Part shown: in pieces, positions 1-9,011 of the stretch
Numbering within the stretch: the stretch's first letter is position 1
How the letters are laid out: each line of letters begins with the position of its first letter
Assembly: GCF_000262465.1 (NCBI RefSeq)
Contig: NZ_CM001489.1
Span: forward strand, 1,399,781 to 1,463,780
From: Frankia sp. QA3
Lineage (GTDB): Bacteria; Actinomycetota; Actinomycetes; Frankiales; Frankiaceae
Length of the DNA: 64,000 nt
Reading direction: 5' to 3'
Position numbers and translations under genes: made by a program
Notes under the pieces: generated by a model
The model's database searches: none
Seen by the model: the letters and a program-made list of their open reading frames with translations, nothing else
Told to the model about the DNA's origin: nothing

Positions 1-408
1 GCCGGTGGTCGGCCAGTTCTCGTCGACCGGCTGATCCTTCCCCCGGGGGCGGTAGGCGCCGACCGACGACGCGTGCACGAGCGCCGGCACCCCGGTGGCC
101 AGCGCCGCCGCGAACACGCGTTCACTCCCGGCGACGTTCGTCGCCTCCGTGACGACCGTCGCCCGCTCGGGCTGGATCAGCCAGGCCAGGTGGACGACCG
201 ACGCGCAGCCGCGGAACGCCTTCTCCAGCTCGCCGAAGGCCCCGGGGCGGGACACGTCGAGCGCCAGCCAGCGGACCTTGCCCGGCTGCGGACCGGGCGG
301 CGGCCGGCGGGCGATCGCGACGATCTCCTCGACCCGCCGGTCGGCCTCCAGCTCGCGGACCAGATGAAAACCGATGTTGCCGGATGCTCCGACGATGGCG
401 ACACGCAT
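1..408 (-). CDS. NAD-dependent epimerase/dehydratase (extended SDR), 3' end outside window
   Basis: This is the N-terminal 136 residues of a nucleotide-sugar epimerase/dehydratase-like protein; the gene runs off the left edge. The protein begins MRVAIVGASGNIGFHLVREL, a Rossmann first strand with a glycine-rich turn of the GxxGxxG kind used for NAD(P) binding. LALDVSRPG (the strand-3 acidic residue) and VVHLAW follow, then VHASSVGAY, which resembles the SSxxxY region of extended SDRs. The catalytic YxxxK would lie beyond the window, so substrate and activity cannot be judged. The ATG at 408 is chosen because the Rossmann fold starts at residue 3. It is divergent from the M20 peptidase gene that starts about 80 bp away. 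Confidence 0.85.
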   Translation of the reverse strand, partial: MRVAIVGASGNIGFHLVRELEADRRVEEIVAIARRPPPGPQPGKVRWLALDVSRPGAFGELEKAFRGCASVVHLAWLIQPERATVVTEATNVAGSERVFAAALATGVPALVHASSVGAYRPRGKDQPVDENWPTTG

Positions 409-486
409 CCTGTTCCCGTGCCCCGCCCACGGCCATCAACCCGTATGTGGCCCGGCGCATCGCCGCGGTGTCCGTACGATCCCGTC

Positions 487-1863
487 GTGGCCGACCCTCT
501 CGCTCAGCTCGACGACTACCTCGCCGCCCGCCGCCCCGAGTTCACCGACCGGCTCACCCGTCTCGTCGGGATTCCCGGAGTCAGCGCCGATCCCGCCCAC
601 CAGCCCGACATCGGGCGCACGGCCGACCTTGCCGCGACGCTGCTGACGGACGCCGGGCTGGCCGCCCGGATCGTGCCGACTCCCGGCAATCCCGTCGTCC
701 ACGCCGAGCACATCGCCGGTTCCGACTGCCCCACCGTCACGATCTACAACCATCTCGACGTCCAGCCCGCCGACCCCGCGCAGTGGGACAGCGAGCCGTT
801 CCGCCTGACCATCTCCGGGGACCGCTACGTCGGTCGCGGCAGCACCGACGACAAGGGCCCCGCCCTCACCGCGCTGCAGGCAGCCCAGTACGCCATCGCC
901 CGTGAGCTGCCGGTCAACATCGCCTTCGTCTGGGAACTGGAGGAGGAGATCGGCAGCCCCAACTTCGAGGCCTTCGTCCGCCAGGAGCTGCCGCGCCTGG
1001 CCACCGACTCCGTCCTCGTCTCCGACTCGGTCTGGATCGCCGCCGACCGGCCCGCCATCGACTACGGCCTGCGCGGCCTGGTCACCTTCGAGGTGACCCT
1101 GCAGACCGGCACCGCCGACACCCACTCCGGCCTCACCGGCGGCCCGGCCCGCAACCCGCTGGCCGAACTCGCCCAGATCGTCGCCGAATGCCTCGACCCC
1201 GCGACCGGGCGTGTCCTCATCCCCGGCTTCGCCGACGCCGTCACGGCGGTGACCGACGCCGAGATCGACAGCTTCGTCGCGTCCGGCTTCGACGTCGCCA
1301 CCTTCATGGCGACGCACGGCCTGACCTCGATGCGCACCACCGACCTCCGCTCCGTCCTCGCGCGGATCATGGCCGAACCGACGTTCGAGGTGCACGGCTT
1401 CACCGGCGGCTACACCGGCCCGGGGGTGAAGACCATCATCCCGCCGCACGCCGGCGTGAAGCTCAGTTGCCGCATCGTCCCCCACCAGGACCCGCACGCC
1501 GTGTTCGAGCTCGTCCGCGACTTCATCGAGCGCCGCCACCCCGACGCCCGCGTCGAACTCGAAGCCGCCCTGCCCGCCTACCTCGGCCCCCGCACCGGCC
1601 CGCACGCCGACGCCGCCCGCGCCGCCGTCGAGTACGCCTTCGGCGTCACCCCCGCGTTCGTCCGCGAGGGCGGCTCGATCGGCTCGGTGCTCACCATGGA
1701 CCGCTACCTGAAGGCTCCCGTGATCCTGCTCGGCCTCAGCCTGCCCAGCCACGGTTATCACGCGCCGAACGAGCACTACGACTGGAACCAGGCCGCCGGC
1801 GGCACCAAGATGTTCGCCCACTACTTCGCCCACCTGGCCGCAGGCAGGCACGAGGGCCGCTGA
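487..1863 (+). CDS. M20 family metallopeptidase (dipeptidase-like)
   Basis: Predicted cytosolic zinc dipeptidase or deacylase of the M20 (ArgE/DapE/carnosinase) family, 458 residues, a normal length. The motifs appear in order: YNHLDVQPAD (first metal His and bridging Asp region), GRGSTDDKGP, ELEEEIGS (catalytic Glu pair), a lid domain with DTHSGLTGGPARNP, REGGSIG, and SHGYHAPNE near the C-terminus with the last metal His. The set matches the Xaa-dipeptidase/carnosinase branch rather than ArgE, but the substrate cannot be read from sequence. The frame is open upstream to position 73, but the GTG at 487 gives the usual M20 N-terminus (ADPLAQLDDYLAARR), and the upstream part is antisense to the epimerase. 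Confidence 0.9.
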   Translation: MADPLAQLDDYLAARRPEFTDRLTRLVGIPGVSADPAHQPDIGRTADLAATLLTDAGLAARIVPTPGNPVVHAEHIAGSDCPTVTIYNHLDVQPADPAQWDSEPFRLTISGDRYVGRGSTDDKGPALTALQAAQYAIARELPVNIAFVWELEEEIGSPNFEAFVRQELPRLATDSVLVSDSVWIAADRPAIDYGLRGLVTFEVTLQTGTADTHSGLTGGPARNPLAELAQIVAECLDPATGRVLIPGFADAVTAVTDAEIDSFVASGFDVATFMATHGLTSMRTTDLRSVLARIMAEPTFEVHGFTGGYTGPGVKTIIPPHAGVKLSCRIVPHQDPHAVFELVRDFIERRHPDARVELEAALPAYLGPRTGPHADAARAAVEYAFGVTPAFVREGGSIGSVLTMDRYLKAPVILLGLSLPSHGYHAPNEHYDWNQAAGGTKMFAHYFAHLAAGRHEGR

Positions 1864-2043
1864 TCCGCCACGTCCGGGAGGCGGTCGTCAGGTGCGCCGA
1901 GGGCGGCCGAGGGGTGCGGGCGTATCGGTGCACGGAGTAGCGTCCGGATGAAACGTCCGGGATGTGTCGCTGGCCGGGCTGTGCGTCGGACCAGGCGGCC
2001 GCGTGACCGGGCGACGGTTTGGACGGACGCGGGAGGCGGCTTC

Positions 2044-2808
2044 ATGGCAGCGGTAAGGCTTGACGCGCGGCGCATCGTGATCACGGGCGGGGCCAGCGGC
2101 ATGGGCGCGGGGCTCGTGCAGGCCCTGCCCGGCCTCGGCGCGGAGGTCGTTTCGCTCGACATCACCGCCGAGGTCGGCGAGCGGATCGCCGCCGACGCCG
2201 GCGCCCGCTTCGTGCCCTGCGACGTCACCGACAAGGACTCGGTCGACACCGCCCTGGCGAAGGCCGTCGCCCATCTCGGCGGCCTGGACGTCCTCATCCA
2301 CGCCGCCGGCATCGCGCCCGCCGCGCCGGCAGCCGAGCTCTCCCTCGACCACTGGAACAAGATCCTCGCCGTCAACGCCACCGGCACCCTGCTCACCAAC
2401 CAGGCCGCGTTCACCCACCTGCGCGAGCACGGCGGCCAGATCATCAACTTCGCCTCCGCCGCCGGCGTGCTCGGCTACCCGAACAAGGCCGCCTACGCCG
2501 CGAGCAAGGGCGCCGTCGTCGCCTGGACCCGCACCGTCGCCGTCGAATGGGCCAAGCAGGGCATCACCGTGAACGCGATCGCCCCGGCGATCAGGACGCC
2601 GATGTACGAGCGGACCCGCGCCTCGATGACCGCCGAGCAGCTCGCCGCGCACGACGCCGACCTCCAGCGGCAGATCCCGATCGGCGGGAAGCTCGGCGAC
2701 GTCCAGCGCGACTTCGTCCCGGTCCTCGCCTTTCTCGCCAGCGACGGCGCCCGCTTCATGACCGGCCAGATCTTCCCGGTCGACGGCGGCACCCTGATGA
2801 TGCGCTGA
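2044..2808 (+). CDS. SDR family oxidoreductase (classical short-chain dehydrogenase)
   Basis: Classical short-chain dehydrogenase/reductase, 254 residues, expected to be a soluble NAD(P)(H)-dependent alcohol/ketone oxidoreductase. Visible features are the cofactor motif TGGASGMGAG near residue 15, the acidic LDI after strand 2 (favouring NAD over NADP), CDVTD, HAAG in place of NNAG, the active-site Asn region NATG, the catalytic Ser in FASAAG, and YAASKG with the Tyr-x3-Lys pair. The C-terminus MTGQIFPVDGGTLMMR is typical of the family. The ATG at 2044 follows GGAGG at good spacing, so the longer upstream frame is not used. The substrate is unknown and neighbouring genes give no pathway hint. 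Confidence 0.93.
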   Translation: MAAVRLDARRIVITGGASGMGAGLVQALPGLGAEVVSLDITAEVGERIAADAGARFVPCDVTDKDSVDTALAKAVAHLGGLDVLIHAAGIAPAAPAAELSLDHWNKILAVNATGTLLTNQAAFTHLREHGGQIINFASAAGVLGYPNKAAYAASKGAVVAWTRTVAVEWAKQGITVNAIAPAIRTPMYERTRASMTAEQLAAHDADLQRQIPIGGKLGDVQRDFVPVLAFLASDGARFMTGQIFPVDGGTLMMR

Positions 2809-2926
2809 CGCCGCCCGCCCGCCCGGCCGCGCCGTTCATCCACGGGGGCGATGACCCGCCGCCTCGGTCGCCGCATCCAGCCCCACGACACCCCTGGGTC
2901 CTGACCACCGAGAGGCCAACGGCCGC

Positions 2927-4675
2927 TCAGATCCGGGCGCCCTTTTCCTGGTTGCAGCGCCGGCACAGCAGCTGGAGGTTGTTCACGCTCGTCGCGCCGC
3001 CGCGGCTGTGCGGGATGACGTGGTCGAATTCCAGGTATTCGGTAGCCTGGCACTGGACGCAGGCACCGCCGTCGCGCTGCCAGACCTCGGCCTTCACCGC
3101 CTGCGGGATGGCCCTGCTGTCGCGGGCCCCGGGGGCGATCACCAGACGCCGGGCGACCCGCAGCGCGCCGGACAGCACCGCGGCGACATACTCCGGATCG
3201 TCGACCTGGTACCTACCGCCGCCCCGGCTCGTCGTCGCGGCGATGTCGACGCGGCCGTGACCCGCCGTCACCTCGACGATCTTCTGCCAGGCGATCTCGT
3301 TGCCACCGCCGGTCCGGCCGAGGAAGCGCAGCTTGCGGCTGCTCGCGACGAGCCGTCCCGGCGTCTCGCGAGGACCGCTGGCGAGCTGGCGGACCTGGAC
3401 CGTGGCCACGTCCAGGTGGACGAACTCGTCGAGATCGAGGTGCAGCGTGGTGGAATGCACCCGTGGAAGCTGGCCGCCCCGGATGCGGGAGAGCTCCAGC
3501 CCACGGCGCAGCCATCGGCGCATCTCCTCGACGGCCGGATCGTGCAGGCCCAGCCGGCGCACCTCGTTCTCGAAGAACGCGACCTCGCTGTCCTCGATGA
3601 CCCCGTCGCCGAAGGCAAAGGTCACGACCCGCTGGAGATGGCCGAGCCCCACCGAGCGGTAGACCGCCTCGCCCGCGGCCCGCGGCACGGCGTGGAACCG
3701 CAGCTCGGCCCACAGCGCCGCCAGGGCCGCCGGTCCGGGCGCGCCGGGGGTGCCGGGCGTGGCGCCCACCACCTGCGTGACCTTGTGCTGCCAGTCCCAC
3801 AGCAGGCGGCGGATCTCCTCGTCGCAGGAGGCGCAGGGCACCGGGCGGCCGGCGAACGGGCGGCGGCGTTTCTGAGCCCCGCAGCGCCCGCACGCCGTCG
3901 CGGTGTCGACCATCGGAGGCCGGCTGTGCGTCGTCCAGGCCATGCCGTCCCACCAGCGCAACCGGCCGGCCGCGTCCGGGTCGGGATACCAGTCCGCGGG
4001 CCGCGCAGGTCCCGGGTCGGGAACCGGCGCCTGGAGGGGAACCGGGGGAGCCGGCTCCCGGCGTGAGACCGGCGCCGGCGCCGGCGATCCGGACGGCGCC
4101 GTCCGCGGCTCGGATCGCTGGTCCGGCCGCTCCCCGGGCTCGTCGGGCTCGTCGGGCTCGTCGGGCTCCTCGACGGAGATCCCGTAGCTGCGGGCGAGTC
4201 CCGCGAGCCCGCTGCTCCAACCCTGGCCGACGGCCCGGAACTTCCAGCCGGCCCCGCGTCGGTACAGCTCACCGAAGACCATCGTGGTGACCGGCTCGGT
4301 CGAGTCCGGGCGGAACCCCGCGACCAGTCCACCCGCGTCGTCGACGACCTGGATCAGCAGGCCGCCGAGGCCGGCGAACGTGCCGTCGTCGACGGAACCG
4401 GCGAGCACCACCGAGGTGATGTCCGGCTCGATCGCCGCGAGCGCCACGGTCAGCGTCCCGCCGCCCTCGTCGGCCGCGACGCCGACGGCCCCGCAGCGAT
4501 GCCGCGGCTGGTTGAAGAAGACGAAGTCGTCGTCCGAGCGGACCGATCCGGCACCGGTCAGGAGGACCGCGCAGACGTCGAGCGGCAGGGCCGAGCCGGA
4601 CCGCACCACCGCCCGGACCGTCCCGGTGGGCACGCCGACGTTCGCGCCTTTCGGCAGCATCGTGACAGCACCCAT
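2927..4675 (-). CDS. TerD-domain / HNH endonuclease fusion protein
   Basis: A 582-residue multidomain protein. Residues 1-170 are a TerD (calcium-binding tellurium/stress response) domain, starting MLPKGANVGV and containing SDDDFVFFNQP. An acidic EPDEPDEPDEP linker and a Pro-rich stretch follow. Residues 227-254 are a DUF2510 motif (WYPDPDAAGRLRWWDG). Two CxxC knuckles lie at 262/265 and 281/284. Residues 340-400 are helical and may be a TerB-like module (GDGVIEDSEVAFFENEVRRLG). Residues 405-510 look like a beta-rich PH/GRAM-like region. The C-terminus is an HNH nuclease with CVQC (539-542), DHVIPHSRGG (551-560), N566 and CRRC (571-574). All HNH ligands are present, so nuclease activity is plausible. 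The ATG at 4675 follows a G-rich SD. Linking Ter-type stress sensing to DNA cleavage is inference. Confidence 0.85.
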   Translation of the reverse strand: MGAVTMLPKGANVGVPTGTVRAVVRSGSALPLDVCAVLLTGAGSVRSDDDFVFFNQPRHRCGAVGVAADEGGGTLTVALAAIEPDITSVVLAGSVDDGTFAGLGGLLIQVVDDAGGLVAGFRPDSTEPVTTMVFGELYRRGAGWKFRAVGQGWSSGLAGLARSYGISVEEPDEPDEPDEPGERPDQRSEPRTAPSGSPAPAPVSRREPAPPVPLQAPVPDPGPARPADWYPDPDAAGRLRWWDGMAWTTHSRPPMVDTATACGRCGAQKRRRPFAGRPVPCASCDEEIRRLLWDWQHKVTQVVGATPGTPGAPGPAALAALWAELRFHAVPRAAGEAVYRSVGLGHLQRVVTFAFGDGVIEDSEVAFFENEVRRLGLHDPAVEEMRRWLRRGLELSRIRGGQLPRVHSTTLHLDLDEFVHLDVATVQVRQLASGPRETPGRLVASSRKLRFLGRTGGGNEIAWQKIVEVTAGHGRVDIAATTSRGGGRYQVDDPEYVAAVLSGALRVARRLVIAPGARDSRAIPQAVKAEVWQRDGGACVQCQATEYLEFDHVIPHSRGGATSVNNLQLLCRRCNQEKGARI

Positions 4676-5094
4676 AGATCCCCCCGTGCCCAGACCCACA
4701 CCGTTCCAGCAGGTGGCGGCGATGCGCAGCGTCCGATCGGACGGCGCCACCCGGGCGGCCACCTGCCAGACTATGCGCGGCCGGGGCTCGCGGCCGGTTC
4801 CGCTACCTGCCAAAGCCGTTGCGGGACATGGGGTGCCTGGCAGCAACTGACGTCGACCCGGTCGACGTTCTCCGGGGTTCGCCTGCCACCTCCCGCCTCC
4901 GCGCCGCGCGGTCGGCCGGGGCTGTGGAGCGGGCTCCAGGCCGGGCCGGGCGGGGTTTGCCGCCGCGGGCGACGGCAATATCGGGGGAGGGTCCAGGAGA
5001 TGGGGAAAGTTCGGGCAATCGGGACCTAGGCGTAGCCGGTGACGGGGCGCGGCCCGCCCGCCGGGGGCGGGCCTGACTGTCGCATACGGGATCG
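4676..5094. other. Divergent intergenic region between the TerD-HNH and diguanylate cyclase genes
   Basis: A spacer of 419 bp with no convincing gene. It must hold promoters for both divergent genes. The clearest structure is a 19-bp palindrome at 4850-4868, listed separately. A GC-rich hairpin (GCCCGCC/GGCGGGC) lies near 5050-5072, just upstream of the diguanylate cyclase gene. Confidence 0.6.
4850..4868. promoter_or_regulatory. 19-bp perfect palindrome, candidate operator
   Basis: ACGTCGACC, a single C, then GGTCGACGT form a perfect 9-1-9 inverted repeat in the spacer between two divergent genes. This is the expected form of a homodimeric repressor site. The cognate regulator is not evident nearby. 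Confidence 0.45.
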
Positions 5095-6837
5095 GTGGGC
5101 GAGGGGAGTAGGCGAACGGCCGCGAGGACGAGGATGCGAGCGAGCCGCCACGGGGCGAACCACCCGTGGGACGGCGGCGGCGTGAGCGGGGCGATCGCCA
5201 TCACGGAGCATGACAGCGGGCTGGGCGCGGCGTTCGCCTCCGGCGGGGAGATGGGCCGGCTCATGGCGGCCAAGGACTGGGGGTCCACCTCTCTCGGCCC
5301 GCCCGAGACGTGGAGCACCAGCCTGCGCACCTGCGTCGGCCTGTGCCTGGAGTCCCGTTTCTCCATGGTGATCACCTGGGGTTCGGAGCTGGCCTACCTC
5401 TACAACGATGCCACCATCCCCATCCTGGGCCGTAAGCATCCGGGCGCCCTCGGCCGGCCGTTCCGGGAGGTCTGGCCCGAGATCTGGGACTTCATGCGGC
5501 CGCTGCTCGACCAGGTGATGTCCGGCGGCGGCGCCACCTGGTCACAGGACCAGCGGCTGCTGATGCTTCGGCACGGCTACCTGGAGGAGACCTACTTCAC
5601 GTTCTCCTTCGGCCCGGTGCGCGACGCCGAACGCGGCGGGCAGGTCGTCGGCGCGCTGACGACCGCGCAGGAGACGACCCGGCAGATGATCGACACCCGC
5701 CGTCTCGGCTGTCTGCGCGATCTCGCCGCCATCGCCTCGCACCGCGGCGACCAGCGCTCGGTGTGCGCCCGCGCCGCCGCGGTGGCGGGCCGCTGGCCGG
5801 ATGACCTTCCCTACTGCCTCATCCTGCTGCGGGACCAGCGGCGGCCACGCTCGCCGCCGCGGCTCATGGGATGGTCGGGCCTGGCCGACGAGCGCGCGGC
5901 CGCGGACCTGTTCGCCGCGCTCGCGCCGGGGGGTCCCGTGCCCGAGGCGACGCGGGTGCTGACAGCGGGTCATGTCCAGGTCGTGGACCGGCTGGCGTCG
6001 CGGTGCCGGGTGGTACCTGCCGACGCCTCGCCGCCGTCGAGCGCGGCGCTGGCCGTGCCGTTCGCGAACGGCCGTGACGGCCAACCGATCGGCCTGCTCC
6101 TGGCCGGCGTGAGCGACCGGCTCGCGCTCGACGGCCCCTACCGCGACTTCGTCGCCCTCGTCGCCGGTCAGATCTCGACCGCCGTCGTGTCGGCCCGTGG
6201 CTACGAGGCGGCCCGGGCGCGGGAGGCGCGCGCCCGCCGCCGGGCGCTGCGTGACGGGCTCACCGGCCTGCCCAACCGGGTGTCGTTCCTCGACCGGCTC
6301 GGGCTGGCCCTCGCGCGGGCGGAGGCCGGCGGGTGGCAGGACCGGGTCGGGCTGCTCTTCGTGGATCTCGACGGTTTCAAGGCGGTCAACGACTCGGCGG
6401 GCCACCAGGCGGGGGACTGGGTGCTGCGCGACGTGGCGGCGCGGCTGCGGCGGGCGGTCCGCCCCGGCGACACCGTCGCCCGGCTCGCCGGTGACGAGTT
6501 CGCCGTGCTCTGCGCGGGGATCACCTCGTTGGAGGCCGTCGTGGGAATCGCCGACCGCATCGTCGAGACCACCGCCGTGTGCTCGCCGGGGGGCGGCCCG
6601 CAGGTCACCTCCAGCGTCGGCGTGGCCGTGTCCGGCCCGGGGCTGACCGATCCCCGCGAGATCCTGCACGCCGCCGACATCGCCATGTACGCCGCCAAAC
6701 GGCAGGGACGTCATCGTCGCGTCCTGTTCGACGAGTCCCTGCGCACCCAGGCCACCCGCCGCCAGAAGTACCGGCCCGGCCCGTTTGCCCGCCCCGGGGC
6801 CGCCCCCGCGCAACCGGGTCCGGTCGGGGCAGCCTGA
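5095..6837 (+). CDS. PAS-type sensor diguanylate cyclase (GGDEF)
   Basis: Predicted c-di-GMP synthase of up to 580 residues without a transmembrane segment. The N-terminal region (GEMGRLMAAKDWGSTSLGPP, then SLRTCVGLCLESRFSMVITWG and LAYLYNDATIPILGRKHPGA) is the PAS-like domain often found ahead of actinobacterial histidine kinases and phosphatases. A GAF-like region spans roughly residues 200-360. The cyclase domain starts at LTGLPNRVSFLDRL and has LFVDLDGFKAVND. The active-site loop reads RLAGDEF (AGDEF near residue 465), a tolerated variant of GGDEF. An RPGD inhibitory-site motif lies five residues upstream, implying product feedback. No EAL domain follows. The start is uncertain: the GTG at 5095 is the most distal, and the GTG at 5182 would also keep the PAS domain. 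Confidence 0.88.
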   Translation: MGEGSRRTAARTRMRASRHGANHPWDGGGVSGAIAITEHDSGLGAAFASGGEMGRLMAAKDWGSTSLGPPETWSTSLRTCVGLCLESRFSMVITWGSELAYLYNDATIPILGRKHPGALGRPFREVWPEIWDFMRPLLDQVMSGGGATWSQDQRLLMLRHGYLEETYFTFSFGPVRDAERGGQVVGALTTAQETTRQMIDTRRLGCLRDLAAIASHRGDQRSVCARAAAVAGRWPDDLPYCLILLRDQRRPRSPPRLMGWSGLADERAAADLFAALAPGGPVPEATRVLTAGHVQVVDRLASRCRVVPADASPPSSAALAVPFANGRDGQPIGLLLAGVSDRLALDGPYRDFVALVAGQISTAVVSARGYEAARAREARARRRALRDGLTGLPNRVSFLDRLGLALARAEAGGWQDRVGLLFVDLDGFKAVNDSAGHQAGDWVLRDVAARLRRAVRPGDTVARLAGDEFAVLCAGITSLEAVVGIADRIVETTAVCSPGGGPQVTSSVGVAVSGPGLTDPREILHAADIAMYAAKRQGRHRRVLFDESLRTQATRRQKYRPGPFARPGAAPAQPGPVGAA

Positions 6838-6904
6838 CAGACGCTCGCCCATCCAGCGCGGGAGAAGACAGCGCGCGGTGGGAAGCCGAAGTCCGGAAAC
6901 CCGC

Positions 6905-7369
6905 CTATCCGAGTGGCCGTTCGAAGGTGACCAGGATGCCCTCGACACCGCCCGGCCCGAGGCGTCCTTTGACGTCCGCCGCCGTGATGGCCTTGAGCTG
7001 CCACCCCTGTTGCGCGTGGCTGTTGAGGATCTGTTCCAGTTTGCCGCCGGACATCTTGCCCCCGATCAGGCCCTCCCGCAGCTCCACAACCTTGTACTGG
7101 AAGCGTGCGGTGCCCGGGGCGGCCCATTGAGCAGCGCCCGGCGAGGCGACCGCCTCGTTGGCTGGCGCGGGACGGTGACCGTGGCGGTCGTAAGGGGCTG
7201 GTCGATAGTCCCGCGCGTGCTCCCGGTCGCCGCGGTGACCTTCGGGGTGAGCGTGGCGATCGGGTGAGACCGATCGATCGTCGCGTCTGTGGTCCTGGTC
7301 ATCGCGGTAGCGTTCGGGCCGGCGCCCGGCCGGCCGGCCGTATCGCCGTTCGCTGTCGTCCCAGGCCAT
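6905..7369 (-). CDS. DUF4177 domain-containing protein
   Basis: A 154-residue protein. The first 85 residues are very rich in Arg, Asp, His and Pro and look disordered. The C-terminal 65 residues match DUF4177: FQYKVVELREGLIGGKM, then LEQILNSHAQQGWQLKAI and a closing strand GILVTFER. DUF4177 is a small ferredoxin-like fold of unknown function. The ATG at 7369 is preceded by AAAGAGG at normal spacing. The gene stands alone; a 277-bp spacer without a recognisable gene separates it from the epoxide hydrolase gene upstream. Confidence 0.8.
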   Translation of the reverse strand: MAWDDSERRYGRPAGRRPERYRDDQDHRRDDRSVSPDRHAHPEGHRGDREHARDYRPAPYDRHGHRPAPANEAVASPGAAQWAAPGTARFQYKVVELREGLIGGKMSGGKLEQILNSHAQQGWQLKAITAADVKGRLGPGGVEGILVTFERPLG

Positions 7370-7646
7370 GTTCCGGACCTCTTTCAGAGTCGAACCCACC
7401 CTTTGACGAACAGCGGCGTCGGAAGCCTCGGGCACCGCGGTCGCGGTGGGCCGTCGACTGCGAAGACCAGCGTCACCCCTGTCGTCTTTCCCCCGCCTGA
7501 GTCGTGGTGTCCGATCCTTACACGTCCCATCGCCCTGAGCAACGATCGCACGAGTATTCGAGTGACTGCTGTCGCACATCCATGACCTGGTCACGTTGCC
7601 GGGCGACCGACTCGCCGGCGCTGGCCAGAACGACGGCCGCGTCGGC

Positions 7647-8876
7647 CTAGCGCCGGCCGCGGAAGGTGCGGCGCAGGTCGGCGACCCATTCCTCGGGGAT
7701 CTCCCACGGAATGAAATGCCCGCCGCGGTCGTGCGCGGTGACATTGACGTGGTTGTACCAGGCGGCGCGGTCGCTTTCGAGGAAGTTCCGCACCCGGGCC
7801 TCGCTCGTCGTCACGCCGGGGGGATTCTCGTAGCCGACGAAGGTGATACCGGTCGGTGCCTCGACGGCCGGCCGGCGGTCGTGCGAGGGGGTCCACGGAT
7901 GGCGGTTGTTGTTGGCGTAGGTGCGGATCGACGTGTCGATCGAGGCGCCGGCCCAGTAGATCGTCGCGTGGGTCAGCAGGTCATCCCGGGAGAACACGGT
8001 CTCGACGTCCCCGCCGCAGTCGGACCAGGCCGCCCAGCGTTCCAGGATCCAGGCGAGCATGCCGGCCGGGGAGTCTGCCAGGCCGTAGCCGAGCGTCGAC
8101 GGGGCGAGCATGTGCGCGGCGAGATGGACGGCGAAGCGCCGCTCCAACTCGATCACCCGGTCGTGCAGGGCCGGGGCGAGCCCGTCGGGGATGGGCCGGC
8201 CGCCGGTGACGTCCCAGGCGCGGTCGCCGTCGAACAGGGTGAGCTTCTGCGCGGAGCCGATGTGGATCCCGACGAGCTCGCCGGCGTAGCGGTGCCCGAG
8301 CTGCCCGGTCACCAGCGCGCCGACGTCGCAGCCGGCGGCGGCGTACCGCTCGTACCCGAGGACCGTGGTCATCAGCTCGTGCCAGACGTCGGCCATCTTC
8401 CAGAAGTTCATGTCGGGCCGATCCGCCAGGGGCGTCGAGAACCCGAAGCCGGGCAGCGAGGGCACGATCACGTCGAACGCCTCCGCCGGATCGGCCCCGT
8501 ACGCGGCCGGGTCGGCGAGCGGGTCGACGACCTTCGACCAGTGCCAGAACGTCCACGGCCAGCCGTGGCTGAGGATCAGCGGCACCGGATCCGGACCGAC
8601 GCCGGGCCGGCGCATGAAGTGGACCGGCACCCCGCCGACCCGCACCCGGTAGTGCTCGTAGGCGTTGATGGCCCGCTCGGCGGCGCGCCAGTCGAAGCCG
8701 TCCGCCCAGTACGCCACGAGTTCCCGCAGGTAGGAACGGCGCACGCCGTAGAAGCCGTCGTCGTTGCCGGCGTCGAGCGGCCAGCGGGTCGCCATCAGCC
8801 GGCGGCGCAGGTCGTCGAGCACCTCGTCGGGCACGTGGATCGGGGTCTGCGCGAGCGGGAACGATCGGGTCGACAC
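7647..8876 (-). CDS. Epoxide hydrolase, alpha/beta-hydrolase with N-terminal EHN domain
   Basis: Predicted microsomal-type epoxide hydrolase, 409 residues, converting epoxides to diols through a covalent aspartyl ester. The N-terminal EHN segment runs to about residue 110 (DDLRRRLMATRWP, YLRELVAYWADGFDWRAAE). The oxyanion motif HGWP is at 104-107, the nucleophile is Asp184 in AGCDVGA, and the catalytic His lies in RGGHFIPWEIPEEW near the C-terminus. All catalytic landmarks are present. The GTG start is preceded by GGAGG. It lies 135 bp downstream of the MarR gene on the same strand and is probably co-transcribed with and controlled by it. The gap contains repeats of a GGCCGCCGTGGTG motif (about 8927-8985). 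Confidence 0.9.
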   Translation of the reverse strand: MSTRSFPLAQTPIHVPDEVLDDLRRRLMATRWPLDAGNDDGFYGVRRSYLRELVAYWADGFDWRAAERAINAYEHYRVRVGGVPVHFMRRPGVGPDPVPLILSHGWPWTFWHWSKVVDPLADPAAYGADPAEAFDVIVPSLPGFGFSTPLADRPDMNFWKMADVWHELMTTVLGYERYAAAGCDVGALVTGQLGHRYAGELVGIHIGSAQKLTLFDGDRAWDVTGGRPIPDGLAPALHDRVIELERRFAVHLAAHMLAPSTLGYGLADSPAGMLAWILERWAAWSDCGGDVETVFSRDDLLTHATIYWAGASIDTSIRTYANNNRHPWTPSHDRRPAVEAPTGITFVGYENPPGVTTSEARVRNFLESDRAAWYNHVNVTAHDRGGHFIPWEIPEEWVADLRRTFRGRR

Positions 8877-9011
8877 GGGTGGTGTCCTCCTGGCCGTCGG
8901 GCGGGCCGGTTGCGGTAACGGCGGGCGTGGTGGCCGCCGTGGTGTGCTGGCCGCCGTGGTGTGGTGGCCGCCGTGGTGCGTGCCGGCTGCGCTGGTACGC
9001 CGGCCGTCGCG

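Noticed and set aside
436-1851. A 471-codon frame antisense to the M20 peptidase
   Set aside because: It is a shadow of a gene with complete catalytic motifs on the other strand.
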